Shown here in pieces: positions 17,713 to 27,814 of a stretch of DNA of 64,000 nt. The notes beneath the pieces are model-generated. The model was not told the DNA's origin and ran no database searches. It saw only the letters and a list, made by a program, of their open reading frames with translations. Positions within the stretch are counted from its first letter, which is position 1. Each line of letters begins with the position of its first letter. The stretch is taken from the NCBI RefSeq assembly GCF_000737845.1, contig NZ_ATLK01000001.1:992001-1056000 (forward strand). The letters are read 5' to 3'. The position numbers and the translations under genes were made by a program. This stretch comes from Bifidobacterium bombi DSM 19703. GTDB lineage: Bacteria; Actinomycetota; Actinomycetes; Actinomycetales; Bifidobacteriaceae.

Positions 17713-19100
17713 TACAGCGCCAACTCCTGTGCTACAACGGCGGCGAGGCGTTCGCACACCTCATCGGCCTGGGATTGTGTTTCCGCTTCCGTCATGACCC
17801 TCACCAGGGGCTCCGTCCCCGAGGCACGTAACAATACCCGCCCCGTCGCGCCGAGCATCTTCTCCTCGCGCTCCACGGCGGCCTGTACCTTCGCATTCGT
17901 CGCCGCCGCCTTCTTATCGACATCCGGCACATTGATGAGGCTTTGCGGCAGCTGCGGGAAGTCTGCGGCCAATTCTTTAAGCGATTTCCCAGACTTCACG
18001 ACCTCCATGCACAGCGTCAGCGCCGTCAGCGTGCCATCGCCGGTAGTGGCGAATTCACGGTTGATGACGTGCCCCGACTGTTCGCCTCCCAACGAATAGT
18101 CGCCACGCAACATCTCCTCGAGGACATACCGGTCTCCGACCGCGGTCTCCACGGTGTCGATGCCCATGTCCCTAAGCGCCAGCTTCAGGCCGAGGTTGCT
18201 CATCACCGTGACGACGAGCGTATCGTGGTTAAGCTTGCCTTCCCGCTTTTTGGCACGCGCCAGAATACCCATCACCTGGTCGCCGTTGACCATCGTGCCG
18301 TCCTCGTCGACCGCCAGACAGCGATCGGCATCACCGTCGAAAGCCACCCCCATGACGGCATCGGTGGCCTTCACCATCGCCTGGAGCTGCTCGGGATGGG
18401 TACTGCCGGCCTTCTGATTGATGTTGTAGCCGTCGGGACTCGCATTGATGACGAGCACCTCGGCCCCCGCCCTGCGCAACGCCTCCGGCGCGACCACCGA
18501 AGTGGCGCCATTGGCGCAGTCAGCGACGATTTTCAGGCCTTTGAGCGGCTTGGGCTGCGTCTTGTCCGGCGCGATGGGCGCGATGGAGGACACCAGATGG
18601 TCGATGTACATGTTCGTCGCCGAATTCATGTCGCGGCTTACACGACCGACGCCGGCCCCTGTGGGACGAGGCCAGTCGGCCCCAAGCACCGCCTCGATCT
18701 CATCCTCCTTGGCATCGGGAAGCTTGTAGCCGCCACGGGCGAAGAACTTGATGCCGTTATCCGGCATCGGATTGTGGGATGCCGATATGACGGCGCCCAT
18801 GTCGACGTTGAGCACTGAAGTGAGATAGGCAACCCCGGGCGTGGGGATGATTCCCGCGTCAATCACGTCGAAGCCACCGGCGCTCATACCGGCCGCCAAC
18901 GCCGAGGAAAGGAAATCACCCGAGACACGGGTGTCCCTGCCTATCAACGCACGCCTGCGGCCTTCATGATGCCCGTCATCGGTGCCTGCGCTATCGCCAA
19001 GCACCCTTACCGCAGCATCCCCTAAATCCAGGGCAAGGCGCGCCGTAAGATCACGGTTCGCAAGTCCTCTCACGCCATCAGTACCAAACATATTCGGCAC
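17712..19100 (-). CDS. glmM: phosphoglucosamine mutase
   Basis: GlmM converts glucosamine-6-phosphate to glucosamine-1-phosphate for UDP-GlcNAc and peptidoglycan. The 462-residue protein opens with MFGTDGVRGLAN and has the active phosphoserine in ISASHNPMPDNGIKFF, the Mg loop DGDADRC, the sugar-binding GGEQSGHVI and the phosphate site RASGTEPLVRVM. The start is a GTG at 19100, chosen because GGGAG lies 7 nt upstream; the ATG three codons later has no well-placed site. It competes with NagB for the same substrate pool made by the nag genes earlier in the window. Confidence 0.96.
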   Translation of the reverse strand: MPNMFGTDGVRGLANRDLTARLALDLGDAAVRVLGDSAGTDDGHHEGRRRALIGRDTRVSGDFLSSALAAGMSAGGFDVIDAGIIPTPGVAYLTSVLNVDMGAVISASHNPMPDNGIKFFARGGYKLPDAKEDEIEAVLGADWPRPTGAGVGRVSRDMNSATNMYIDHLVSSIAPIAPDKTQPKPLKGLKIVADCANGATSVVAPEALRRAGAEVLVINASPDGYNINQKAGSTHPEQLQAMVKATDAVMGVAFDGDADRCLAVDEDGTMVNGDQVMGILARAKKREGKLNHDTLVVTVMSNLGLKLALRDMGIDTVETAVGDRYVLEEMLRGDYSLGGEQSGHVINREFATTGDGTLTALTLCMEVVKSGKSLKELAADFPQLPQSLINVPDVDKKAAATNAKVQAAVEREEKMLGATGRVLLRASGTEPLVRVMTEAETQSQADEVCERLAAVVAQELAL

Positions 19101-19329
19101 AGTAAGACTCCCAACACTTCAATCCGACAATTAACCTACTTCATATTACCCACAGGGGCACCTAGGAATCTCAGGACGTACATCTCTCCTTACCGCAACT
19201 CATCTCGCCTCACCGCATCGCGTCCGGTGCGACGACTCCGGTCATGGACACGGCGGGCTGCACGTTTGCAAGACCCGCCGATTGCCGGCCAACGCCCGAG
19301 GTGTGGACCCAACGTCTCATCCACGCAAG

Positions 19330-21942
19330 TCAGGCCGCATTCGAGTTGGCTTGTGATACTTTGAGCACACGACGCGATGCATCTACGTTCTGAATGATCA
19401 TGCCACGCAACGCCCGGTCGGCATCGGCATGGCTCTCTAGCCAGACATCACCAAGACGCACCAGCTCGGCGGCATCACAGTATACCGGATACAAGTCGAC
19501 CAGCAACGTCTCCGCCATATGGAACGTGCGGTTCTTCCAAATCCAGTCCACCGTCTCGAAATACTTAGATACGTAAGGTTGGGCCAATTTGCCTTTCGCG
19601 GTGGCGCAAAAGCCCCTGGCGGCGGCATCGAGCTGGGAGTTGGTCAGTTCCGTGTTGTAGATGGCCTCCTGCCACGCCCACTCCTTGGCCTGCGCTGTGG
19701 GAACGGAGGCACGCGCACCATAGGCGAACTCACGGTTGGCCGTGGTGTCGTTGGCCTTAAGCTCCGCATCAATGGCGGCGTCGTCGAAGGCCGAAACCGA
19801 TGCGAGCGCAGTGATGAGCTGCCAACGCAGGTTATTATCGATTTCCAGACCTTGCAGTTTGAGTGTGCCGTCAAGTAGTCCGCGCACATTGGAGACGAAG
19901 GGCGCATCACCCTCCTCGCCGTAATCCAAGTATGCACCCACGAGCTGGAACTGCTCGTCACTGCCCGGCTCCGCAGCGTTCGCCAAATCCCACAGCCCCT
20001 GAGCCACGCGCTTGGAAACATCTTCCCTGCGTTCGGCAGCCACATAAAGCTTGGCCGTGGTCTTCAGAGCAGCCAATGCATATCGGAACGTGGTAGATTC
20101 ATGCTCGGTGGACAGCATCTTCAGGCTTACATCAATGAATCGCTCGGCACTGTATTCGCCGTCGCGCGTCATATCGCAGAACGCAAGCCAGACCACGGCA
20201 CGAGCCAAGGAGTCGTCGAACCGGTACAGGTTCTCGGCGGCGAACTCGCGCGAAGCATCATCGAAACGCAGCTTGGCATAGGTCAGGTCGTTGTCGTTAA
20301 GCAGAATGAAGTCAGGGCGCTTCTTACCTACGACCTGCGGCACTGTGGTCTTCTCGCCGTCCACGTCCAGTTCGAAGCTTTGGGAACGCGTCACCTTGCC
20401 TGTGGCCGCGTTCAGGTCATAGAAACCGATGCCCATGCGCTGACTGCGCACCACGGGATGTTCGGCCGGGGCGGACTGAGTGAGGGTCATCGATGATATG
20501 GTCCCGTCCGCTGAGGTGGTGACGTCCGCGGCGATCGTGTCGATTCCCGACTCCTCAAGCCACTGCCTGCTCCAAGCCTTCAGGTCACGGCCGCTGGCCA
20601 CCTCGAGCTCGTTGAGCAGATCCGCCAAGGTGGCGTTTGCATATTGGTATTTGTTCAGATAGCTGTTGATGCCCTTGAAGAACCGGTCACGGCCGACATA
20701 GGCCACGAGCTGCTTGAGCACGGAAGCGCCCTTGGCGTATGTAATGCCGTCGAAGTTCACCTCGGTGTCATGAAGGTCGTTGATCGGCGCGGTGATCGGA
20801 TGGGTCGTGGGCATCTGGTCCTGCACCAACGCCCAGCTCTTCTCCCCCGAGGTGAAGGTGGCCCAGGAGTCCTTCCACTCCGTGGCCTCGGCGGTGCACA
20901 GAGACGACATGAACTCAGCGAAGGACTCATTGAGCCATAGGTCGTTCCACCACTTCATGGTCACCAGGTCACCGAACCACATATGCGCCAGCTCGTGCAG
21001 CACTGTCACCACGCGGCGTTCGGCCAGTGCATCGGTCACCTTCGAACCGAACACGTAGGAGTCACGGATGGTCACCATACCGATGTTCTCCATGGCGCCC
21101 GCGTTGTATTCAGGCACATAGATCTGGTCGTACTTGGCGTACGGATACGGCACGCCCCAGGTCTTGGCATAGAACGCGAATCCCTTCTTGGTGACGTCGA
21201 ACAGGTAGTCCACATCCTTGGCGAAATCTTCGGCAAGCGACTGACGGCAGTACTGCGCCATCGTCACGATGCGTCCGTCCTCGTTGGCGTATTCGGTGTG
21301 CCATTGCGCATAGGGGCCGGCGCAGATGGCCGTGAGATACGAGCTCATGACCGGAGTCGTCTGGAAGATCCAATGCTTGACGGATTCGGCGGGGTGCTCG
21401 CCCAACGTCCCTTCGGCGGTCGTCCCGCCCAGGTCCTGTGTCCCTTTGACCGGCATGTTGGAGGTAACTATCCAGGATTGAGGGGCGTTGACGTCGAAAT
21501 CGAACGTGGCTTTGATATCGGGCTGATCGAACACCGCATAGACGCGTCGTGCGTCGGGAACCTCGAACTGCGAATAGAGGTAGACGTTGCCATCGGCCGG
21601 GTCCACGGAACGGTGCAGCCCTTCGCCTGTCGTGGAGTACTGGCAGGTGGAGACCACCGTCAGGACGTTATGGTCGCTCAGCGCGGGAAGTTCGATGCGG
21701 CTGTCCGCAAAGCAGATTTGCGGATCGAGGGACTCGCCGTTGAGATCGATGCTGCTCACCGCATCGGCTATGAGATCCACGAACGTGGTTTCACCGGGCC
21801 TGGCATCGAAGGTAATGGTTGACTTCGAGATGAAGTCCTTGGCTCCCTGGGTCAGGTCGAGACTGACCGCATAATGAACCGGGCCGGTGACGACCGACTT
21901 GCGTTCCTCGGCTTCGGTACGGGTAAGGTTCGAACCAGACAT
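19330..21942 (-). CDS. pepN: aminopeptidase N (M1 family)
   Basis: An 870-residue cytoplasmic zinc aminopeptidase that trims N-terminal residues from peptides. It has the substrate-binding GAMEN motif, the zinc signature HELAHMWFGD followed 18 residues later by NESFAEF (second Glu ligand), and a conserved Tyr further on. The N-terminal beta-sandwich and a long helical ERAP1-like C-terminal domain match the actinobacterial PepN length. AAGGAG precedes the ATG by 7 nt. It is divergent from the large membrane-protein gene. Confidence 0.96.
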   Translation of the reverse strand: MSGSNLTRTEAEERKSVVTGPVHYAVSLDLTQGAKDFISKSTITFDARPGETTFVDLIADAVSSIDLNGESLDPQICFADSRIELPALSDHNVLTVVSTCQYSTTGEGLHRSVDPADGNVYLYSQFEVPDARRVYAVFDQPDIKATFDFDVNAPQSWIVTSNMPVKGTQDLGGTTAEGTLGEHPAESVKHWIFQTTPVMSSYLTAICAGPYAQWHTEYANEDGRIVTMAQYCRQSLAEDFAKDVDYLFDVTKKGFAFYAKTWGVPYPYAKYDQIYVPEYNAGAMENIGMVTIRDSYVFGSKVTDALAERRVVTVLHELAHMWFGDLVTMKWWNDLWLNESFAEFMSSLCTAEATEWKDSWATFTSGEKSWALVQDQMPTTHPITAPINDLHDTEVNFDGITYAKGASVLKQLVAYVGRDRFFKGINSYLNKYQYANATLADLLNELEVASGRDLKAWSRQWLEESGIDTIAADVTTSADGTISSMTLTQSAPAEHPVVRSQRMGIGFYDLNAATGKVTRSQSFELDVDGEKTTVPQVVGKKRPDFILLNDNDLTYAKLRFDDASREFAAENLYRFDDSLARAVVWLAFCDMTRDGEYSAERFIDVSLKMLSTEHESTTFRYALAALKTTAKLYVAAERREDVSKRVAQGLWDLANAAEPGSDEQFQLVGAYLDYGEEGDAPFVSNVRGLLDGTLKLQGLEIDNNLRWQLITALASVSAFDDAAIDAELKANDTTANREFAYGARASVPTAQAKEWAWQEAIYNTELTNSQLDAAARGFCATAKGKLAQPYVSKYFETVDWIWKNRTFHMAETLLVDLYPVYCDAAELVRLGDVWLESHADADRALRGMIIQNVDASRRVLKVSQANSNAA

Positions 21943-22163
21943 GTTATTTCTCCTTAATACGAACTAGTGACGATACGGAAGGCATCCTGACGGATGCGCA
22001 CGACTGTTCTTCATAGTACAAGACATATCGCCAAATCCACCGACCTCAGCGACACCCTCCCGCCAGGAGGCATCAGGTCGGAAGGCATGGGCGATTGGTG
22101 CCTGACAGCGAGGCTGCACGAGGAAACGTCGGGATGCCTGAAAGTCCCGACAATACGCAAGGT

Positions 22164-22179
22164 GAGGAGGCCAATGTAA
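22164..22179 (+). promoter_or_regulatory. strong ribosome site followed by an ATG-TAA start-stop
   Basis: GAGGAGG (22164-22170) is followed after 3 nt by ATGTAA (22174-22179), a start codon directly joined to a stop. The real gene begins 11 nt later at 22190 with no other good ribosome site. Ribosomes may be captured here and re-initiate, limiting expression of the membrane protein, or the site may simply serve the later ATG at long spacing. Confidence 0.4.
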
Positions 22180-22189
22180 AATCCGTACC

Positions 22190-24415
22190 ATGAATGAAAA
22201 GGAACGGGCAAGCTCGACGGATGTAACGAGGAGAACAGGCGGGAAAGCCTTCCACCGCGACATCTGCGTCTCCCCATCCGGCGAGACGCCCGACGGGGTC
22301 GGAATCGAAAGCAGGAAGATTCCTACACCGAAACAGGGCGTCGGCTCAAGACTGCGCTCGTCATTGTGTTGGATTCTCGCGGCGCTCGCCTGCCTCTGGC
22401 TCGCCATCTGCACTTCACTGGGTCCGTTGTACCGGCAGTTCACCACGAATCCCACTGCGGCCACCATCCTCGCCTTTTCGCTCAACGACCTTGTCCGACT
22501 CATCTTTTCCTTCTTTGTGTATCTCTTTATCCTCCGCATTCTGGTTGGCTGGGCCCGAACCCCTGCATGGTTCTCGACCCGCCTGAACGCGGATATGCGG
22601 GCGGCACGCTCCGCATGGAGGACATACCAGAAAGAGAGGCGAAGCCGCGATCGGAAGGACACCGGCTGCAGTCCGGCCGGACGCGATCTTCGACATCCAG
22701 ATACGGCAAATGCATCGACTTCTCCACAAGTGCCTTCGGACAGGCCACAATCCGCCCGGACAGGGTTTCTACGACGCGCAAGCTCCGACATAGCATTGCG
22801 GCTGCGTGCTTTCCCGGCGCAGGCAAGATCCTTCGTACTGCGCATCACTGCGAACTGCCATGACATCATGATCGTTCTGATTCTCGGCTGGCTGTGGGTG
22901 CCTGTCACCCTGCTGACGGCTTTCGGCGCCGACCTGCGAAGCCAATTGAGGGAGTTCAGCTGGGCATGGAATCAGTGGACCGGGCAGAAACAGCCGTATA
23001 TCGGCTTCTTCTCCTTCGTCCCGATGGACATCTACCCTACGGCCCATTACATGTGGCCTGCACGGCCGACATATCTCACCGACCAGCACAACATCGTACT
23101 CACGTTGTTTTACGGCTCGGTGGCCTCCCTGTCCCGATATCTCACCGGATCCAACGACTGGGGTCTGATAGTCCTGTCCACCGCGCAGTTCATCTTCGCC
23201 GCGTTCGCCCTCGCCTCCTGTGCAGACCGCTTCTTCAACCGACGTTGGCTGGGCACAAGTGGTCCGCGTACCATCGGCGCTGCGCCACGTTGCATCATCA
23301 TCGCATTCCTGTTGTTGTGCCCGATCGTCCAGTTCTCTACGATTTCACTGACCAAGTCACCACTGTTCGCGTTCGCGTTCGCCTGGTGGTTTTCAATACA
23401 ATACGAGATCTGCACCAACCGCAAGTCCGCAGCACATACCAGACCTTCCACCTTGGCGGCTTTGGCGGTTTCCACCGCGGTGATGCTCTGCAGCGCCAAA
23501 TATGCGCTGTACATCATCCTTATCGAATTCCTTCTGCTGTTGCTGGTGAACCGCAACCATTGGAGAACGTATGCGATTGGCCTACTCATACCGGTCATTG
23601 CATTCGAAGCGGCGCTGAACGTCGCTATATCCACCGGTACGGTCATCGGCGGTGACCTGATTGAAAGCCACGGGCCGCAACTTCAGCAGATAGCCCGCGT
23701 GGCCAGACTCAACCCCAACGGAATCCCACCCTCGGCCAGGAGGAAGCTCGCGGCGATCTTCAACCTCGACCAAATGGCGGAAGCTTACTCCCAGCAGGAT
23801 GCCGATCCCGTGAAATCATCCGGCATCCAATCGAAAAAGGTCAGCTATCGCTGGCGCACCGTGACCAAGGCGGATATGAAACAATTCAATTCGGCCTGGT
23901 TGCAGACTGTCAGGGCAAATCCGGTCATCGCCACCGATGCCCTCCTCGCGAAATGCTATGGGTATTTCGACATCAACGATCCACCCTACGTCGATATGGC
24001 TTATTATCTGTCCAACTCACAAATCGACAACGCCTCCACGTGGATAGCCCGCTGGCTTCCAGGCTGGCGGCAGAACGTATCCAATACGGCGAAGAGCATG
24101 GAATCATTCCCGGTTTTAGGACACCTTGTGTGCGGTAATCTATATGTCATAATGACGCTGCTCATCGTCGCCGCCGAATTCGTCCTGAAGCGTTGGCGCA
24201 CGCTCGCCTGTCACATGCCGCTTCTGCTACTGATGGGCGTCATGATCACGTCCCCGGCCAACAACTTCGAACGGCACATGCTTCCTCTGGTATTCGTATT
24301 CGGCTTCGTTGCGCTTACGTTCATCACCGAATCCTATGAGCACGAAACGGTCAAGGTCCGGCGGGACATCCCGATCGACTCGGAATCGAGTGGGTCACTT
24401 CCCTGCAACGCATAG
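22190..24415 (+). CDS. large polytopic membrane protein, DUF6020-like
   Basis: A 741-residue protein of unknown function. After a soluble N-terminus of about 55 residues come two helices (WILAALACLWLAICTSL and the ILAFSL...VYLFILRILVG region). A basic, low-complexity cytoplasmic segment of about 100 residues follows, then about eight more hydrophobic helices with a large extracellular portion between about 500 and 640. The stretch PMDIYPTAHYMWP, then YLTDQHNIVLTLFYGS, resembles the first outer loop of polytopic glycosyltransferase-like families such as DUF6020, which often act on lipid-linked sugars. That link is tentative. The ATG has no close ribosome site (see the ATGTAA element). It is divergent from pepN. 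Confidence 0.6.
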   Translation: MNEKERASSTDVTRRTGGKAFHRDICVSPSGETPDGVGIESRKIPTPKQGVGSRLRSSLCWILAALACLWLAICTSLGPLYRQFTTNPTAATILAFSLNDLVRLIFSFFVYLFILRILVGWARTPAWFSTRLNADMRAARSAWRTYQKERRSRDRKDTGCSPAGRDLRHPDTANASTSPQVPSDRPQSARTGFLRRASSDIALRLRAFPAQARSFVLRITANCHDIMIVLILGWLWVPVTLLTAFGADLRSQLREFSWAWNQWTGQKQPYIGFFSFVPMDIYPTAHYMWPARPTYLTDQHNIVLTLFYGSVASLSRYLTGSNDWGLIVLSTAQFIFAAFALASCADRFFNRRWLGTSGPRTIGAAPRCIIIAFLLLCPIVQFSTISLTKSPLFAFAFAWWFSIQYEICTNRKSAAHTRPSTLAALAVSTAVMLCSAKYALYIILIEFLLLLLVNRNHWRTYAIGLLIPVIAFEAALNVAISTGTVIGGDLIESHGPQLQQIARVARLNPNGIPPSARRKLAAIFNLDQMAEAYSQQDADPVKSSGIQSKKVSYRWRTVTKADMKQFNSAWLQTVRANPVIATDALLAKCYGYFDINDPPYVDMAYYLSNSQIDNASTWIARWLPGWRQNVSNTAKSMESFPVLGHLVCGNLYVIMTLLIVAAEFVLKRWRTLACHMPLLLLMGVMITSPANNFERHMLPLVFVFGFVALTFITESYEHETVKVRRDIPIDSESSGSLPCNA

Positions 24416-24801
24416 TCCCCACAGTTGCCGCAGCACCGTTGCCGGAGCTTACGATCCGAGGAACCCGAAGCGCACGTCATGACTCAGGAGGACCTCGGGG
24501 CTCTGCACGGCCCAGCGCGTGGACGGGCGGAAGACGCAATGACATTCACATGAGCACAACGCCGGCGACGGACAAGTCGCAGACCTTTCTGCGTCACGTC
24601 ATAGCCCCACTCATGCATGCAACCTCCCATGGCAGCACATACTACCCTCTGAGTAGCAGCAATATATGTGGTTGAAAAGGTGGGAAGCATATAGGTACCT
24701 GCGTAGGACAGATACAAAATCTCCCGCAACGGGCGATGCGAAATCGCTATTGCGGGAGAAGATGAAAACCACCATCAACGCAGTGGTATCCTGAAACTGG
24801 T
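24416..24801. other. intergenic region between the membrane protein gene and rplA
   Basis: 386 bp separate the convergent genes. The right part holds the rplKA terminator (24713-24759). In the rest I find no supported gene and no strong stem for the rightward gene; short open frames lack ribosome sites. Confidence 0.6.
24713..24759 (-). terminator. rplK-rplA terminator
   Basis: On the minus strand TCTCCCGCAA (24759-24750) pairs with TTGCGGGAGA (24729-24720); an inner GCGAT/ATCGC helix lies within. The stem is followed by TTTTG. It sits about 42 bp after the rplA stop and fits a Rho-independent terminator. Confidence 0.85.
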
Positions 24802-25497
24802 TCAGGAAAGCGGGGCGATATCAAGCGGTACGCCAGGCCCCATCGTCGAAGTGAGCGTCGCCTTGGTGATGTAACGCCCCTTCACGGTGGAAGGACGAAG
24901 ACGCTTGATCTCCTCGGCCACAGCCTGGAAATTCTCCGCCAACGCCTGCTCATCGAAGGACATCTTGCCGATGATGAAAGACAGATTGCCGTCCTTATCC
25001 ACACGGAAGTCGATCTTGCCGCCTTTGATATCGGCAACAGCCTTGGCCACGTCCATGGTCACGGTGCCGGTCTTGGGGTTAGGCATAAGACCACGCGGAC
25101 CGAGCACTCGGCCCAAGCGACCGACCTTGCCCATCATGTCCGGCGTCGCCACCACGGCATCAAAGTCGAGGAATCCACCCTGCACCTTGGTGACCAGTTC
25201 ATCGTCGCCCACGATATCGGCGCCGGCCTCGGTCGCTTCAGCCGCCTTGGGGCCACGTGCGAAGACAAGCACCTTGGCCGTCTTGCCGGTGCCGTTAGGC
25301 AGGTTCACCACACCACGGACGAGCTGATCGGCCTTGCGGGGATCGACGTTCAGGTGATAGGTGGCTTCGAGGGTCTCGTCAAAACCCCGCTTTGGCATGC
25401 TCTTGAGCAGGGCAATGGCCTCAGCGGCCGTGTACAGATTGCTGAAATCGACCTTCTCGGCCGCTTCACGATATGCTTTGGAATGTTTCTTGGCCAT
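24802..25497 (-). CDS. rplA: 50S ribosomal protein L1
   Basis: A 231-residue L1 protein of the L1 stalk, which helps deacylated tRNA leave the ribosome. The ends [16 protein letters not shown] and [20 protein letters not shown] are characteristic, as is the central [14 protein letters not shown] motif that contacts 23S rRNA. It starts 14 nt after rplK, with GGGGGAG before the ATG. L1 commonly represses its own operon by binding mRNA; I did not identify such a site here. Confidence 0.98.
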   Translation of the reverse strand: MAKKHSKAYREAAEKVDFSNLYTAAEAIALLKSMPKRGFDETLEATYHLNVDPRKADQLVRGVVNLPNGTGKTAKVLVFARGPKAAEATEAGADIVGDDELVTKVQGGFLDFDAVVATPDMMGKVGRLGRVLGPRGLMPNPKTGTVTMDVAKAVADIKGGKIDFRVDKDGNLSFIIGKMSFDEQALAENFQAVAEEIKRLRPSTVKGRYITKATLTSTMGPGVPLDIAPLS

Positions 25498-25511
25498 CTG
25501 TATTCTCCCCC

Positions 25512-25946
25512 TCAGTCGCTTACCGTAATACCCATCGAACGGGCGGTGCCCTCGATGATCTTCATGCCGGCTTCCACATCACGTGCGGAAAGATCGGGCA
25601 TCTTGGTCTCGGCAATTTCACGGACCTGGGCTTTGGTGACGGAACCAACCTTCGTCGTCAGCGGGTTGCTGGTGCCCTTCTTGATGCCGGCGGCCGCCTT
25701 GAGCAGCGCCACGGCCGGAGGGGTCTTGGTGATGAAGGTGAAGGAGCGGTCTTCATAGACGGTGATCTCCACAGGGACGACCTGGCCCATCTTGTCCTTC
25801 GTGGCATCGTTGTACGCCTTGCAGAAGTCCATGATGTTGACACCGTGAGAACCCAGAGCCGGTCCCAGAGGCGGTGCGGGGTTGGCCTTGCCAGCCTCAA
25901 TCTGCAGCTTAATCAGCGCAGTTACTTTCTTTTTCTTGGCAGCCAT
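25512..25946 (-). CDS. rplK: 50S ribosomal protein L11
   Basis: A 144-residue L11 protein that binds the GTPase-associated region of 23S r[18 protein letters not shown], the Pro-rich [18 protein letters not shown] segment and the C-terminal GTARSMGI are diagnostic. I start it at the ATG at 25946 (GAGG about 8 nt upstream), three codons inside the longest frame. It leads the rplKA operon, downstream of secE-nusG as in most bacteria. Confidence 0.98.
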   Translation of the reverse strand: MAAKKKKVTALIKLQIEAGKANPAPPLGPALGSHGVNIMDFCKAYNDATKDKMGQVVPVEITVYEDRSFTFITKTPPAVALLKAAAGIKKGTSNPLTTKVGSVTKAQVREIAETKMPDLSARDVEAGMKIIEGTARSMGITVSD

Positions 25947-26420
25947 GAATGGCACCTCTTCCTACTCGCGCGGTACATTCGGTCGCTCTGAGCGTCTGCG
26001 GTCATTATGGGCGTTTGCCCTCATGCACCACGCGGACAGAGTCTCCTCCCGCATCCGATAATTGCTGTGCTGTGCTAGCGGGTCTCCCCTCCAGACGCAA
26101 GCCTTTCCATTATGCCAGAGTCCTCAGACAGGGCCGGTACGACGGAACGCCGCAAAACAACGGAAGCCACGCCCCATGAAGTTGAATAACCAGACGTCCA
26201 CGCGAACCGAACCGGACAATCTCGCCATCTTGAACGGGAGGAAGACCGTTTCCGACGAGCGGTAGACACGCGACCGGGTCTGCTCGGACGTGACGAACGC
26301 CGACTGAATCGAGCCAAACGCGAAGCAAGGGACATGACGAAAGTGACTACAACACAAAAGGTGCCGCAAATCTTACATCGCAGCACCCTGAATAAGTCGA
26401 TGACGGCATATCCTCAGGCT
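25947..26420. other. nusG-rplK intergenic region
   Basis: 474 bp on the nusG side of rplK. It contains the nusG terminator (26352-26387) and must hold the rplKA promoter on the minus strand; a CATAAT near 26005 is a weak -10 candidate without a clear -35. No gene is supported. Confidence 0.5.
26352..26387 (-). terminator. secE-nusG terminator
   Basis: On the minus strand GGTGCTGC (26387-26380) pairs with GCGGCACC (26367-26360), with one G-T wobble, and is followed by TTTTGTGTT. It lies 34 bp after the nusG stop. Confidence 0.75.
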
Positions 26421-27254
26421 TCAGGCCACCTTCTTCACCTGTTCGAAGCCAAGCTCGACCGGCGTATCGCGACCGAAGATGGAGACCAGCACCGTAAGCT
26501 TCTGCGCGGTTGGTTCGACATCGGAAACCACAGCCGCCATGGTGTTGAATGGCCCGTCGGTGACGGTGACCTGATCCCCAACGGCATAGGAAACCTCAAT
26601 CTTGCGCTTTCTGGCGGCGGCCGGCTTGTCTCCGGCATCCTTGAGCGCCTGAGAGGTGATCATGGGGGCCATCATCTTGACTACCTCGTCGCGGGTCAAC
26701 GGTGCAGGTTCCTTGGTTGGCCCGACGAATCCGGTCACACCCTCGGTCTCGCGGACGATACGGCGTGCATCATCATCCGGCAGCATGCGGATGAGCACGT
26801 AACCGGGGACGCGAACACGAGTGACGATCTTCTTTCCCTTATCGGTGTGCTTCTCGACTTCCTCAAGCGGCACCTCGATCTGGAAGATCTTGTCCTCAAG
26901 ACCGTAGCTTTGGATGCGGGACTCCACATTAGCCTTGACCCGCTTCTCGTAACCGGAGTATGTGTGCAGCACATACCACTTGCCTTCAAGCCCCCTGAGG
27001 CTCTTGGAGAATTCCTTGAGTGCAGCTGCAGCGACATCGTCGGAGTCGGACTGCTCGGCATCCGCTCCCTCCTTCGTCGCGGCGGTGCCATCGGAGAGGT
27101 CGGCAGAAGCGGAATCATCGGCACCGTTCTGAGAATCCAAGCCGAGATTGGTGGCCAGCGCCGCATCAGCCACGGCTTCCTCCTTGGAGGACGTCTCGCC
27201 ACCGGTCAAACCCGATAACGAATCAAGACCATCAAGATTCACATCATCATTCAT
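26421..27254 (-). CDS. nusG: transcription termination/antitermination protein NusG
   Basis: NusG binds RNA polymerase and links it to Rho or to the ribosome. The NGN domain is marked by [17 protein letters not shown] and GYVLIRM, and the C-terminal KOW domain by [13 protein letters not shown]. The 277-residue length includes an acidic N-terminal extension of about 90 residues that is absent in E. coli but usual in Actinobacteria. AAGGGG lies 6 nt before the ATG. It follows secE by about 50 bp and ends in its own terminator. Confidence 0.97.
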   Translation of the reverse strand: MNDDVNLDGLDSLSGLTGGETSSKEEAVADAALATNLGLDSQNGADDSASADLSDGTAATKEGADAEQSDSDDVAAAALKEFSKSLRGLEGKWYVLHTYSGYEKRVKANVESRIQSYGLEDKIFQIEVPLEEVEKHTDKGKKIVTRVRVPGYVLIRMLPDDDARRIVRETEGVTGFVGPTKEPAPLTRDEVVKMMAPMITSQALKDAGDKPAAARKRKIEVSYAVGDQVTVTDGPFNTMAAVVSDVEPTAQKLTVLVSIFGRDTPVELGFEQVKKVA

Positions 27255-27303
27255 GCTTTGCCCCTTGAATTCACAATCTATCGATATGCAAGACCAACGC
27301 CGA

Positions 27304-27531
27304 TCAGCCGAAGAGCCACAACGTCAACTTGCCCAAGCCGAAGTCCATAAGCGAAACGACGAGCATCAGTATGAGAACAAAGATGAACACCGCGAATGAC
27401 CAGCTGGCGAGTTCCTTCCCCGTAGGAGTCACCACTTTACGCATTTCGTCGATGATCTGCCTGATGAAGAGGCCGATGCGCATGAAAATGTTCGGCTTCG
27501 CAGCCGCCACCGCTTTATTTGCCTTAGCCAT
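27304..27531 (-). CDS. secE: preprotein translocase subunit SecE
   Basis: A 75-residue single-span SecE, which clamps SecY in the translocon. It has the conserved amphipathic region [18 protein letters not shown] followed by one membrane helix ([17 protein letters not shown]). The ATG at 27531 fits because AAAGGA lies 5 nt before; in-frame ATGs upstream overlap the ribosome site or the tRNA gene. It sits between tRNA-Trp and nusG. Confidence 0.95.
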   Translation of the reverse strand: MAKANKAVAAAKPNIFMRIGLFIRQIIDEMRKVVTPTGKELASWSFAVFIFVLILMLVVSLMDFGLGKLTLWLFG

Positions 27532-27559
27532 TTCCATCCTTTGCTTGATTCCTGCCACT

Positions 27560-27635
27560 TGGCAGGGAAGGCGGGACTCGAACCCACAACCTACGGTTTT
27601 GGAGACCGTTGCGCTACCAATTGCGCCACTTCCCT
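27560..27635 (-). tRNA. trnW: tRNA-Trp (anticodon CCA)
   Basis: A 76-nt cloverleaf read on the minus strand. The acceptor AGGGAAG pairs with CTTCCCT, the discriminator is G and CCA is encoded. The D-arm GCGC...GCGC, the anticodon loop CTCCAAA (anticodon CCA at 27602-27600) and the T-loop GTTCGAGTC are intact. It lies 29 bp before secE, the usual actinobacterial place. Confidence 0.97.
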
Positions 27636-27814
27636 AGGTGAACTCTGTCAAGCGTACCTGCAACCAAGGACGCAGCGACAAAACCGCCGATGACTTATCG
27701 TAGCGGCTCAATCCCATTTCGTCCAATCGGGTTTCGTCGCGGCGAGTCAGAAGGCCTGATGTGCCACGCTCCGTACAACACGGTGCGCAGACGGCGAGCA
27801 CCACGGCACGATGC

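Noticed and set aside
20983..21822. A 279-codon plus-strand frame opposite pepN
   Set aside because: Antisense to conserved M1 peptidase motifs, no ribosome site, His/Arg-rich shadow composition.
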